DNA of 64,000 bases from Euryodendron excelsum (lineage: Eukaryota > Streptophyta > Magnoliopsida > Ericales > Pentaphylacaceae): assembly GCA_033060915.1 (NCBI GenBank), contig CM065378.1, forward strand, positions 39,253,501 through 39,317,500, in the 5' to 3' direction. This document shows, piece by piece, positions 12,209-22,305 of this stretch. Position 1 is the stretch's first letter, and each line of letters begins with the position of its first letter. A model generated the notes under the pieces. That model was not told the DNA's origin. It saw only the letters and a list, made by a program, of their open reading frames with translations, and made no database searches. The position numbers and the translations under genes were made by a program.

Positions 12209-13708
12209 TGACACGCCTTCAGATGTGCTTCAACTGGAGTCACTCCACAAGGGTACAGAGGTCGCGCTTGTAGTAAAACCGGAGGATCCGGTGTCGTTCT
12301 CTCCCAAGGGAATTATGCAAATATAGTAACAAAGCTCAACTAGCACGGGTACTTATCTTAATGGATTGCAAATGAAAATTCTTATCTTTTCTTAACATAA
12401 AAGAAACCGAAAATATGTTGGTTTTGAGATGATGGTGGTTCTATGCTTCATGCAATAACTTAGTGACTAATAAAGACAACAAAAGCTAGTTTTATGTAAT
12501 TAAGGAGAAAAACTTGGACATGGTTATTTTGATCCACCAATTCACAACAAGGGTTTCCAATGAGAGGTTTATAACTCAAATCAAGAATCACACCTTGGAT
12601 TCTTGATTCGGAAAATGTTGACTATAAAAAATGTGGGTTTTGTTTGATTGAGCATAAAGAGGGAATCTATAATTGGTACCCTAGAATCAAACCTTAAACA
12701 TGTGCAATACCTATACCAAATATTGATTTGTGCATAAATATTGCCAAAGGGTTATGAATCTAAGTTTTTCTAATGAATCTCATGCTAAATCAAATGAAAC
12801 CATATAATTTTGAGGATATGACTTTAAAGTTCATACAACCCATTTTCAACCCTTTGAAGATCCTTGGTGGATCTTCACAACCACATCCAAGAGGTATTTA
12901 GCTACTAGAATCCATGTCAAAGAGCATAAAATAAGCCAAATCTATCATTAAACTATAAAGAACTAGTGTTTGGTTGCTAAGAAAATGAGGGAAAGTGCCA
13001 AGAAAATGATGGAAAGTTGCTAGAAAAGGTAGAAAATCATTCACTTCATATATATATCAAGCATTCACTTACAATGACCCAAAAGCAATAAATGACATTA
13101 AATACAAAGCATTAAGAGTATATCTAACTAAAAACCTTATAAGATAACAAAAATTCACTTTTTGGAGCCTTCTTCCCGTCCAGATTCTGCAGAAAATGAC
13201 CTATATCTCTTTTTGTCTCGAACAAAAGCTTTTATACTCTGCAAAAAAACAGAGTCTGTACACACCGATCGATCGGTGTACGACCGATCGATTGCCCGAT
13301 CGAACGGTCCAGGCGATCGAACGCCCGATCGATCGCAAAACCGACCCCTCTGAAGTTTGCTTCTGTGTAGTCTGTGGAGGGAATTCCTACGTCACCGATC
13401 GAACACCCGATCGATCGAAAAAATGCCCTCTCTGAAGTTTGCTGCAGAAGGTCGAACAGAGCATCACCGATCGATCGCAGGATCACCGATCGATCGGCCG
13501 ATCGAACGTTCCGTGGACCGTTCGATCGGGCGATCGATCGGTCATCCTCAAGATTGCCCATTTGCCTTAGTTTAAGCTCCAATTCCTGTAAAAAGTGCAC
13601 AAAAGGAGTTTCAATGCATTTTGGGAGTTAGAATACTAAATTAACACTGGAATTCAACTAATCAACTAACAATTTAAGCCTAAAAATTACTATTTCTAAG
13701 AGTAATCA
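12209..13708 (-). mobile_element. Solo LTR 1 nested in the RT gene
   Basis: The insert is 1500 bp, starts TG and ends CA. Flanks AGCGC (12204-12208) and AACGC (13709-13713) are a 5-bp target duplication with one G-to-A change. Removing it rejoins the RT reading across VVALNRFIS. It is related, in reverse orientation, to the insert at 15242-16870: both share a stretch with GTCGTTCTCTCCCAAGGGA (or its reverse complement) near one end and GATCGATC clusters inside. No internal coding or primer site is present, so it is a solo LTR. The strand is inferred from the conserved U5-like end. Confidence 0.85.
13262..13545. repeat. GATCGATC palindrome cluster in solo LTR 1
   Basis: Many copies of CCGATCGATCGG and shorter or mutated forms (GATCGAACG) lie in this stretch, often followed by short unique spacers. 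The open frames it creates read as repeated DRSIG or RSIDR and are not genes. Confidence 0.9.
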
Positions 13709-13713
13709 AACGC

Positions 13714-14279
13714 TGAACAGATTTATCTCTCTGTCCACCGATAAGTGCCTTCCGTTCTTCAAAATTCTACGCAAGGCATTCGAGTGCAACGAGGAATGTG
13801 AAGTGGCCTTCAGTCAACTCAAACAATATCTGAGCTTAGTCTCGCTGCTCAGCCGAACTGTCCTAGGGGAAGAATTATTTCTCTATTTAGCAGTGTCCCG
13901 ATAGCAGTGAGCTTAACTCTTGTATGAGATTAAGGGGGGATCCAAAGGCTAGTGTACTACACTAGTCGCGCTTTGCGTGGAGTAGAAGAACTGTACCCAA
14001 AGATGGACCTCGTGGCCTTTGTGCTAGTGACCGCAGCTCAGTGCCTGAGGCCCTACTTCCAAGCCCATACCATCGTGGTACTCACCGACCAGCCCTTGAA
14101 AAGCATCCTACACAAGCCAGAGACGTCGGGACACTTGGTGATATGGTCTGTTGAACTCAGTCAGTTCGACATCCACTACTGACCCTGAACGACAATCAAA
14201 GGGCAGGCTGCTGCGGATTTCATTGTAGAATTCACTAACCCACCCTCTGCCACCCCTGAAGTCGACCTAACTGATAGCC
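13714..14279 (+). pseudogene. RT end and RT-linked RNase H of gypsy pol
   Basis: After the nested LTR the frame resumes with NRFISLSTDKCLPFFKIL (the RT thumb/connection) and runs into the first RNase H. YYTSRALRGVEELYPKMDLVAF (split by a variable residue pattern) at 13952-14020 and VLTDQPLKSILHKPETSG near 14080-14130 are the usual blocks of the gypsy RNase H that follows RT. Stops at about 13903, 13933, 14180 and 14189 break it. In Tat elements this domain has lost activity and is followed by a second, functional type; see 14280-14700. Confidence 0.8.
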
Positions 14280-14824
14280 ACTAGGTCTTGAATGTCAATG
14301 GTTCTTCCACTCACTATTCTAGTGGTGCAGGAGTGGTCCTCATCACCCCAGATGGTCATAAGATGGAATATGCTCTCCGCTTCAAGTTCCTTGCCACCAA
14401 CAACGTTGCTGAATACGAAGCATTCATTGCCAGACTCAGAATGGCTCGGCGAATGGGGGCCGAACAGATAGTGGTGCATAGCGACTCTTAACTGATGGTG
14501 GAGTAGGTCCAGGGAGAGTATGAGGCCAGAGAAGACAACATGAAGCAGTACTGCCAAATGGCGAAGAGCCTAGCTAGGAGGTTCGTGAAGATCCTACTAG
14601 AGCGTGTCCCGAGATTGCAGAACGAAGAGGCAGACTGGCTAGCCAAAATTGCCTCATCCAACGAGCCGGACCCGAACGTTCCAATTGAGATTCTTGATTC
14701 ACCGAGCATCCAGAGCCCGGAAGTCGACCAGATTGAGCCTGAATCTTCATGGATAAGCCAAATCAGGAATTTCTTGGAGAGCGGAGCCCTGCCTGAAGAT
14801 AGGAATGAAGCGAGGCAAATTTAG
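14280..14824 (+). pseudogene. Second (archaeal-type) RNase H of gypsy pol
   Basis: A second RNase H fold follows the first. It reads NVNGSSTHYSSGAGVVLITP near 14290-14350 and NNVAEYEAFIARLRMA near 14400-14450, followed by VVHSDS with a stop at 14489, and ADWLAKIAS near 14630-14660. The first catalytic Asp of DGSS is replaced by Asn (NGSS), the expected effect of a G-to-A change. Such a second domain is a hallmark of the Tat group. The acidic linker to integrase follows up to a TAG at 14822. Confidence 0.8.
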
Positions 14825-15241
14825 TACCGTTCAAGCAGGTACCTCATATAGGACGGGGTTCTCTACAAAAGGGGGCACACCATGTTGCTGCTCCGCTGCG
14901 CCAATAAGGAAGAGGCAGACTACATAATACGGGAGGTCTATGAAGGGGTGTGTGGGAACCACTCTGGTGGTCAGTCCCTCACCAAGAAGATACAACGAAC
15001 AGTCTACTATTGGCCCACCATGGAAAAAGATGCCCAGGTATTCGTCAAAAAGTGTGACAAGTGTCAACTGTTCGCCAACATTCCGAGGCTGCCCTCTCAA
15101 GAGCTGACCCCGGTCTAGACCCCATGGCCCTTCGCCTAATGGGGGATCAATATCATGGGACCGTTGCTGCTCGGCAAAGGGCAGAAGAAGTTTGCGGTCG
15201 TGACGATCAACTACTTTACAAAGTGGGCGGAGGCAGAGGCC
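14825..15241 (+). pseudogene. Integrase of gypsy pol, left part
   Basis: Integrase inserts the DNA copy. The zinc-binding H2C2 domain is seen as CGNHSGGQSLTKKI and YYWPTMEKDAQVFVKKCDKC at 14955-15065. The start of the catalytic core reads FAVVTINYFTKWAEAEA; the first catalytic Asp (normally IDYFTKW) is Asn, codon 15209-15211. TAG stops occur at 14851 and 15116. The gene is cut at 15241 by solo LTR 2 and resumes at 16871. Confidence 0.85.
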
Positions 15242-16870
15242 TGATTACACCCTAAAAGTGTAATCATAGGCTCTTAATCCGCACTTTGTTAGATTTATAT
15301 TAGTGTTAATTTCCTTATTTTAGTTAGATATTTGTTTGATTATGTTTTGTGTGTGTTTTGTAGGTTATATAAGCTAATAAAGGCAAAAAGAAAGCAAGAA
15401 TAATCAAAGCGGGTTCAAGGCGAATAATTTGTTCATGAAAATTCAGACCTGTCTTGGTATTTGGGCCATATCTTTTTACTCCGATGTCCGATTGAGCTGA
15501 TTTTTGTGCCATTGGAAAGAAGACTTCAAGAGCTACAATTTGTCCTCTAATGTGCATCGGCTGAATCGGCCTCTAAAGGGGTCAAAATCAAGCTTCAAGG
15601 TGGAGGGATGAATAGTAACCGATCGATTGGCTTGGCAAACTTCAGAGAGGGTGATTTACCGATCGATCGGCCGATCGATCGGGTGAACAGTAACCCCGAT
15701 CGATCGGTCACTATTCACCGATCGATCGGCCGATCGATCGGTGAACAGTAACCCGATCGATCGGTGAACAGTACCCGTGAACAGTAAAAACAGTTTTTTT
15801 CCGATCGAACGCTCCAATTGCCGTTCGATCGGCCGATCGATCGGTCGATATAGATCTGGAGCTTAAAAGCTTTGTGGTCCGAAAAAATGGAGGGGAGGAA
15901 GATTTTTTGGGTTTGTAGCAGCCAAGGGGGTGGTGTGAAAAGCTCCTCCAAGGTTGGTTTTTATGTTTTTGTGTATTTTAGCTTAGATTTATGTTTGTAA
16001 TGTTAATGTAGGAGTAGAAATTGTAACTTTCTTAAATTGTAATTTATTTTCCTTCACTTTCTTGCCATTTTCTCTCACTTTCTTAGCAACCAAACACTAG
16101 TTTTACTTAGTTTAATGTTAGATTTACCTTCATTTATGCTTGTTATTATGGATTCTAGTAGCTAAACACCTCTTGGGTGTGATTGTGAAGATCCACCAAG
16201 GATTTTCAAGTATTTCAATGGGGATTCATCAACTTCAAAATTTTATTCATAGATTTGTATAGTTCTATTTGGTTGGGTGTTGGATTTATTCGAAAACTTA
16301 GATTCATAACCCATTTGGTAATGTTTATGCACAATTCAACAATTGGTATAAATCTTGCACATTTTTAAGGTTTGCTTCTAGGGTTCTATTAATTGGTTTA
16401 ATATCTACACTCAACTAAATATGAACTCAAGGTTTTATGGTCAAAATATTCCGAATCAAGAATCCACGGTGTGATTCTTGATTTGAGTTATAAAAATCCT
16501 TTATTGAAATTCTTGTTGTGAATTGGTGGATTGAATCAATCATATCCAAGTTTTCCATTTTAATTGCTTTACATTTAAATCAAGTGCCTAGTTAATTGCT
16601 TTAATTTTCATTGCACTAGTTTAGTAAATCAAAACCCCATCAAAAACCTAAAGATTTTCGGTTCTTTTATTTTTTCTTTTATTTTAGATTCAATTCCCCA
16701 CATAATTGCAATTCGATCCTAGGCTAGGTTAGTGTGAGTTGAGTGCTAGAGCCTATATTTGGCTAGGTCCCTTGGGAGAGAACGATACCGGATTACCGGT
16801 TTATACTTCATCGCGACCCCCGTACTCTTGCGGGGTACTAACTCCATTTTGTAGTTTTCGGAGCGAGTCA
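15242..16870 (+). mobile_element. Solo LTR 2 nested in the integrase gene
   Basis: The 1629-bp insert begins TGATTACACCC and ends GAGCGAGTCA, flanked by AGGCC at 15237-15241 and 16871-16875. It is the same family as solo LTR 1 in the opposite orientation. The right end has GGGAGAGAACGATACCGG and a GCGACCCCCGTACTCTTGCG stretch, which resembles the U5 end of Athila/Tat-type LTRs; that assignment is inference. There is no internal domain. The two copies show clear sequence differences, so they are independent insertions. Confidence 0.9.
15619..15846. repeat. GATCGATC palindrome cluster in solo LTR 2
   Basis: Repeated CCGATCGATCGG units alternate with a GGTGAACAGTAACC spacer. Several are tandem, as in CGATCGATCGGCCGATCGAT. 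The pattern and position in the LTR parallel the cluster in solo LTR 1. Confidence 0.9.
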
Positions 16871-17619
16871 AGGCCTTACCGACGATCACTGAGGAGAAGA
16901 TGAAGAAGTTCTTGTGACAAAATATTGTTTACAGGTTCGGAATCCCCAAGGTTGTCATCACAGATAACAGGAAGCAGTTTGAGGGCAGACAGTTCAACCA
17001 ACTGTGCACTGACCTAGGAATAAGCCACCATGCTTCGTCAACCAAGCATTCTCAAGCCAATGGCCAAGTCGAAGTTACCAACAGATCCCTCTTGAAGATA
17101 CTCAAGATGAAGTTGGAGAAGGCCAAGGGCCTGTGGGCAGAAGAGCTCCCTAACATCCTTTGGGCCTACAGAACGACAGAGAGAGTGTCCACGAGGCAGA
17201 CACCGTTCTCACTTACCTTTGGCACCGAAGCTGTCATTCCGGTAGAGATTGGCCTCCTGAGCCCAAGGACGATGCAGTTCGACCCCATTGTCAACAACGA
17301 GGCCATAAATGTGGATTTAGATCTGTTGGAGGAAAGGAGGCTACAGTCGGCTATGAAAGTGGCATACTACCAGCAGAAGATGCGCCAGTACCACAACTTC
17401 AGAGTTTGACCAAAAGACTTCATGACTGGGGACCTTGTTTTGAAAATAATGAACCAGTCTACTAAAGATCCGAGAGAGGGAAAGCTCGGGCCCAATTGGG
17501 AAGGCCCCTACGAGGTAGTCGGCGATACCAGAAAGGGGACCTACAGGTTAAAGAATTCAGAAAGCAAGGAACTTCCACACCCATGGCATACAGAACACTT
17601 GATAAAGTACTACTTCTGA
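16871..17619 (+). pseudogene. Integrase of gypsy pol, right part
   Basis: The core continues with ITEEKMKKFL, a TGA where the family has Trp, and QNIVYRFGIPKVVITDN, giving the second catalytic Asp at 16963-16965. SQANGQVEVTNRSLLKILK carries the catalytic Glu near 17070. The C-terminal part reads GDLVLKIM and GKLGPNWEGPYEV near 17425-17520, then HPWHTEHLIKYYF and the natural stop at 17617-17619. Another TGA near 17407 breaks the frame. The end of pol is intact in length compared with Tat integrases. Confidence 0.9.
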
Positions 17620-18393
17620 AAGTCTCCTTGTTGTAATCTGACAAACTATTAATGAAAACGACCGTTCAACAATTGTCTACTTGCGTGAGATCTAAATAGA
17701 ATCGGCTCGGTCCACGTGCCGAGCAAAGCCAGACAGCCTTAAAGGTAATGGCACAGAATCTACTCGATCCACGTGCTGAGCAGAGCCAGACGACCTTAAT
17801 GGCAATGGCATAGAATCTGCTCGGTCCACGTGCCAAGCAGAGCCAGACGGCCTTAATGGTAATGGCACAGAATCTGCTCGATCCACGTGCCGAGTAGAGC
17901 CAGATAGCCTTAACGGTAATAACATAGAATCTGCTCGGTCTAAGCGTCGAGCAAAGCCAGGCGGTCTTAACGCTAATGACATAGAATCTGCTCGGTCCAC
18001 ATGCCGAGCTGAGCCAGATGGCTTTAATGGCAATGGCATAGAATCTGCTCGGTCTAAATGCTGAGCAGAGCTAGGTGGCCTTAACACCAATGGCATAGAA
18101 TCTGTTCGGTCCACGTGTTGAGTAGAGCCAGACGGCCTTAACGGCAATGACATAGAATTTGCTAGGTCCAAGTGCTGAGCAGAGCCAAATACCGAACGCA
18201 ACAACAATACCCAATATCACCGTTCAACCATATATGAAAACAAAGCCTTCCATTAGAGAAGAAGTTTTCATTGAAACAAAAAAGAGTACAAGGGCAGAAC
18301 ACCCCTTTAAAAAAAAAACAAAATGAAAAAACAAAAGAAAAGAGAAGAAAAATGACCAGCAAAGCAAAACATCCAAGGGAGCTCAGATTATAT
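17620..18393. other. Non-coding part of the gypsy element with tandem array
   Basis: After pol there is no + strand gene. The stretch holds the 57-bp array listed separately, then an A-rich run around 18305-18350 that precedes the end of the antisense ORF. Confidence 0.7.
17698..18200. repeat. 57-bp tandem array with a CACGTG hairpin unit
   Basis: Nearly nine units of 57 bp start at 17698, 17755, 17812 and so on. Each unit has a GCTCGGTCCACGTGCCGAGC core that can fold as a hairpin (GCTCGG pairs with CCGAGC) with CCACGTG at the top, then a GAGCCAGACGGCCTTAA segment. Because 57 is divisible by three, the - strand stays open for 171 codons as 19-residue repeats. I take that as a by-product, not a gene. 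Confidence 0.9.
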
Positions 18394-20700
18394 TCACGAT
18401 TGAGCTTGCTCAGCAGTTTGTCCTCCTTCCCCCTCAGCAACCTCATGCTAGGCCTCTTCGGTCTGAGCCCCCACAGTGGCCTTCGGTCTGGTCTCACCGG
18501 TCCGGGCTTCCCCAATGACCTCCTGATGAGCTCCTTTTGCGACCTGAACTGCAGCTTAACCTGCAGCGTCCTGATCAACTGTGGGCGGGTCTTCATCAAG
18601 GGAATCCAGATCTGAGAAGTCCAAGTCAAGATACTTCTTAGACGCTTTCTTGCTGCCGAATTCGAAGCCCTAGAGAAAGGTAGGCTTCAGTAAGGCCTGG
18701 AAGTCGTCCCCGTCCTTAAATTGCTGTATGGCCTCAACCCCTGCCTTCTTAAGCTCCTCGCTGAACGCCGCTGCAGTTCTCTCCAGCTCGTGCCTTTTGG
18801 CTTGCTCAGCCGAGAAGTCCAACAGCAACTTGTTAGCCTGCCTGGTGAGCCTCTCGTTGTCCTCACGAGTTGACTTGAGCTTTGCCAGAGCAGAATCCCT
18901 CTCGGCGCAGGCAGTGGAAACGTCGTCCTTCGCAGATTGGACTTCCTGGATGAGTGTTGCGCTGGCCGCCTTTTCCTCCTAAAGGGCTTTCTCCGAGGTC
19001 TTTAGACGGTGGCCCAAAGCCATGACTTTGGTAAGAGACTGAAAATCAAACGGTTAGAAGTTGACTATGCGTAGGTCGAGGCAGAATAGAATGATAGCGA
19101 CATAAAGGGGCTCACTTTAAAGAGGTCGTGGTTCGCGTCCTTGACCATACGTGAATTCAGATGCTTTCCTAGCCTCATGATATTGGAGGGCTTTATCGCA
19201 TTAGCCGCCCTCTCCCAGGCCACATCCGAGCTGTCTATGACGTTGGTTGGGGCAGAAGCAGCTGGGTTGGTGCGGGTCTGAGAGTCTGCCGGAATGACTG
19301 TACTACGCCTCGGCTGGGGGTCCCCTGAGTACCCGGGAGGGGGCCGGACGACCACTGAAACTTGGCCCTTCCCCTTCTAGGGGGGCCCCTTCTTAGGAGG
19401 AGGGGAGAGTTCCTTCGTTGCATCCACTGCCTCGCCAGTCTTCTAGTGCTTGGCTCCTGAGGCCCCCGTCGCTGCCGCCCTCTTCCTGACCAAGAAGTTG
19501 ATGTCAAAACTCATCGCTTTTGGATCAGAAGTTGGCTAAGCTGCCGGGAGATCGGACTAGGCTGCTGTGGGATTGACTTGACCGGTGACAGGAGACTGGC
19601 GATTTGCAAAGAGAAGCAGCAGAAGTCAAACAAGGATCAGCCTAGTGAAAACAAAAATCTACTCACTCCTCTCACGTTCAACAACCAAAGCCTCTCTGGT
19701 CGGTTCAAGCCCCAAGAGGTACTGATCAAGCCCCTCGACAGTCACCAGGTCTTTGGCAGTTTGAAACTCGTACTCTTGGACCTTCTCTATAACCGCCTCA
19801 TGCTCTGTGGACAAAAGGGGCTTAACCCGACCTGACACCCGTAGGACACCTAAGTCAGAACAGACGACACATGGAAACAAACGAAAAGTGGAAGACTCGA
19901 AGAAAAGAACATACCCTTCTTACTCGGGTTACCCCATTGCTTGGGGATTCGAGCAGAGAAGTCTGTCTCCCAGGGGCAGAACTCCCAACTCTCTCCACTA
20001 ATGAAGAAGAACCTGTCCTTCCAGTTCTCGTGTGACAACGGAAGCTTGTTGATCAGATCAAGCCCCTTCGACCGACTCGAGAAGTACTAGTAGCCACTCC
20101 CACCCTCGGCCGGCCTGTAGCAATACAAGAATTCCTCTAGTGTCACGTCCCTCCCGTGGACGATCTGCCAGAGAATCATGTAGCCTGCTAGGATCTGCTA
20201 GGTGTTCAGCACGACCTGCTCGGGAGAGAGGTGCAACCTCTGCAAAATTTCCCTAACTGGCTGAGGAAACGGCACGCGAAGATCGCCAACCAATACGCCC
20301 TCAAAGATGGTTATTTCCCCCTCCCTGACCGAGCACGTCCAATTCTTAGGTTGGGAACCCTACACTTCACTCCTTTCGGGATCTGATACACTTGCCGAAA
20401 GGCAGTGACTTTCTCCCTATCGAGAAAGGAGGGAATCCCCATAGCCTCGTATTCGCGGTCATCCTCTTCCTCCCCCTCTCTCGGCTCGACCTCCTGGGGT
20501 TGGGCAGCAAACTCGGTGGGCTGATCCCGCTCTCCCCCAACACCAGAGTGGGCGGCCCCGGCCTCCCCTGATTCCGAAACTTTTAGGGATGCCCCTGAGT
20601 TCCCAACAGAGGCCTCCTCCTGGGTCCGACACCTCACGACTCTAAACCCGGTAAAATCGGTCTCCTCAGAGTCCGAGCTAACGCCCTCCGGGTTCGACAT
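18394..20700 (-). pseudogene. Antisense additional ORF of the gypsy element, with introns
   Basis: On the - strand, from an ATG at 20700 (MSNPEGVSSDSEE) to a TGA at 18394, a broken protein can be followed through three reading frames. The first part is acidic, then comes a core with GVLVGDLRVPFPQPVREIL, LAGYMILWQIV and NWKDRFFFISG, which resembles the plant 'putative gypsy type transposon' family (Pfam PF04195). A Lys/Arg/Pro-rich linker and a coiled-coil region (AERDSALAKLKSTREDNERL) follow. Three short stretches have GT-AG edges and break the frame: 19914-19850, 19666-19596 and 19115-19039. Most stops are TAG. Additional antisense ORFs are known from some Tat elements such as Grande. Its role is unknown. 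Confidence 0.65.
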
Positions 20701-21008
20701 TGTACCTAAGGGCCTGCAACCTACAATCCTATCAAACACTAGTTTGAATAGTTCGCACAAGTCCCCAAAGACGGATTCTAAGAGTTCCAGCCTATCAACG
20801 AACCACGAAGGTCGGGAATCTGGCACTTTCCCTCAAATACCGACACACAACAGGTAATCAACTAGTACATGCAACCAGGGAGAAAGTCTTACCACGAGAT
20901 GAAGTGTTGGTGATGAGTTTCAAAGACAGCCGGTGGTGCGTCGCATAGACTGGTGTCCTTTCAACTGGCCGGAGACGACGAAACGGAGGCTGGGGACGAC
21001 GAATGAGG

Positions 21009-21010
21009 TT

Positions 21011-21042
<32 letters not shown>
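21009..21042. repeat. (CT)n microsatellite in the gypsy 3' region
   Basis: An almost pure CT run lies upstream of the antisense ORF start, within its likely - strand leader. Confidence 0.9.
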
Positions 21043-21043
<1 letters not shown>

Positions 21044-21330
21044 GTATTTGGCAAAAAGTTCTAAGGGAAAAATGGGGGCAACCGCCTCACAAAACTCCCC
21101 CCATGTCTTTGAAATCAACAGCCTAGATGGCCTGCGATGATAGGACACCAATGGCTGAGATGCGACATGTCTTGTCGGCTACTGATGACCAACCTCGAGT
21201 CGCCACGTGGCGGCACGTGAAGCGACGTGATAGCAGTCGTCATCATTGCGCCGTCGTCGCCATAAATGTGCTCCGTGTTTCGTGGTCAGGTCGCCTTGTG
21301 GAATTCCTTTGGCCTCGAGTACATGGCCAG

Positions 21331-21346
21331 ATGAATTGGGGGCATC
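21331..21346 (+). promoter_or_regulatory. Polypurine-like tract before the 3' LTR
   Basis: GATGAATTGGGGGCATC lies immediately before the 3' LTR, where plus-strand DNA synthesis would be primed. It is short and imperfect. Confidence 0.45.
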
Positions 21347-21976
21347 TAGTGATGATGGTTTCCCGACCAGACTGGGGTCCGCATTATCTGTCGACCGGCA
21401 CCGACTAGACGACGTCTTCTTACGTTATCTGGCCTTCACCTGACCAGGTCCCTCAACGATTCGCCCTCATCTCTCCAGAGTGGACTGGATGCTCGAAAAG
21501 ATACTCCACTCTGGTCGGGCCCCCCGACCACGTCAATAGGGCCCACACCTGATACCGGACACCCTAGCGTACACTAGTGGCATGGGCGTGGCGTGTACAA
21601 GCAACAATCGCCATGCCTCCTGACACTGTTCTGAAACACGCCACCCTAGAGTGTAAAGAAGACCCTCTCGAGTGCCCTGTCACAGCTCTGATCCTCCAAC
21701 GAGAGGCTGCCACGTAGAGAGGCCCCTCCACTACTCCCATGCAGACATACAAGGCCAAACGGCCAATCTTTCCAGGTACCTTAACAAACATAAACCAGAA
21801 GAAAACCCTAAGACTATTTCTCTCTATCAACTTCATCCCCTTGAATCTAACTTGAACACCGAAGGGCCTTTGACTGTCACTACACCGGTGGGCTTAGTGC
21901 AGGAGATCATCGACCTGCCGACAGAGGGCTTGTTTTGGACCTGGGGGCAAGACATCACGAGTTTGCTGCATCATCA
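21347..21976 (+). repeat. 3' LTR of the gypsy element
   Basis: It begins TAGTGATGATGG, where the 5' copy has TGGTGATGATGG, so the terminal TG was mutated to TA. It ends GCATCATCA, then TAGTG. It is about 9 bp shorter than the 5' LTR. Confidence 0.9.
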
Positions 21977-21981
21977 TAGTG

Positions 21982-22305
21982 TAATGATTTCCAAAATTTA
22001 AAATTTTTATTTACCCTCCTTTAAATAATTTTTTTTTTTACCTTAACCTCTCATGTAAAATTAAAATTATTTACCTTAACCCCTCATGTAAAATTCTAGA
22101 TCCGCCGTTGGTCGATCCGACTGGAAGCCTTTGCCAGTTTGGTTCATTGTTTGAATAGTCTAGAAAAGTGAAATGTAGCTAGTGAGACCTGAACTTGGGC
22201 ATTTAATTTGCTACCACTAACCAACAATTATTGAAACTCTATTTTTATATTAATTTTTAACAACATATATATATATATAACAAACTTGCTACACATGGGT
22301 ACAAC
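21982..22305. other. AT-rich block A sequence
   Basis: This continues the block A sequence broken at 8426. It has a local duplication of a TTACCTTAACC-CTCATGTAAAATT unit (about 22040-22100) that is single in block B. It resembles tails of degraded DNA transposons, but I cannot name the family. No gene is seen. Confidence 0.5.

Larger units (their letters stand above)
8432..21976 (+). mobile_element. Tat-lineage Ty3/gypsy retrotransposon with nested insertions
   Basis: The element is full-length. Its order is LTR, primer site, gag, protease, RT, RNase H, second RNase H, integrase, a 57-bp tandem array, an antisense additional ORF, a purine-rich tract and LTR. It spans 13.5 kb, of which about 3.1 kb are two solo LTRs inserted later. 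It is flanked by TAGTG on both sides, and the unoccupied target is visible in block B. The gag, the dual RNase H and the additional ORF are known features of the Tat group. Many stop codons and at least one frameshift make it incapable of self-movement. By eye, the first 270 bases of the LTRs differ at about one position in ten, so it is not recent. Confidence 0.95.

Noticed and set aside
13232..13600. Open frames of 70-120 codons on both strands with DRSIG/RSIDR repeats
   Set aside because: They arise from the GATCGATC palindromes, which stay open in several frames on both strands. They lie within a solo LTR.
17692..18207. 171-codon open frame (-) of 19-residue repeats
   Set aside because: It follows from a 57-bp tandem array whose length is divisible by three; no start context and no family.
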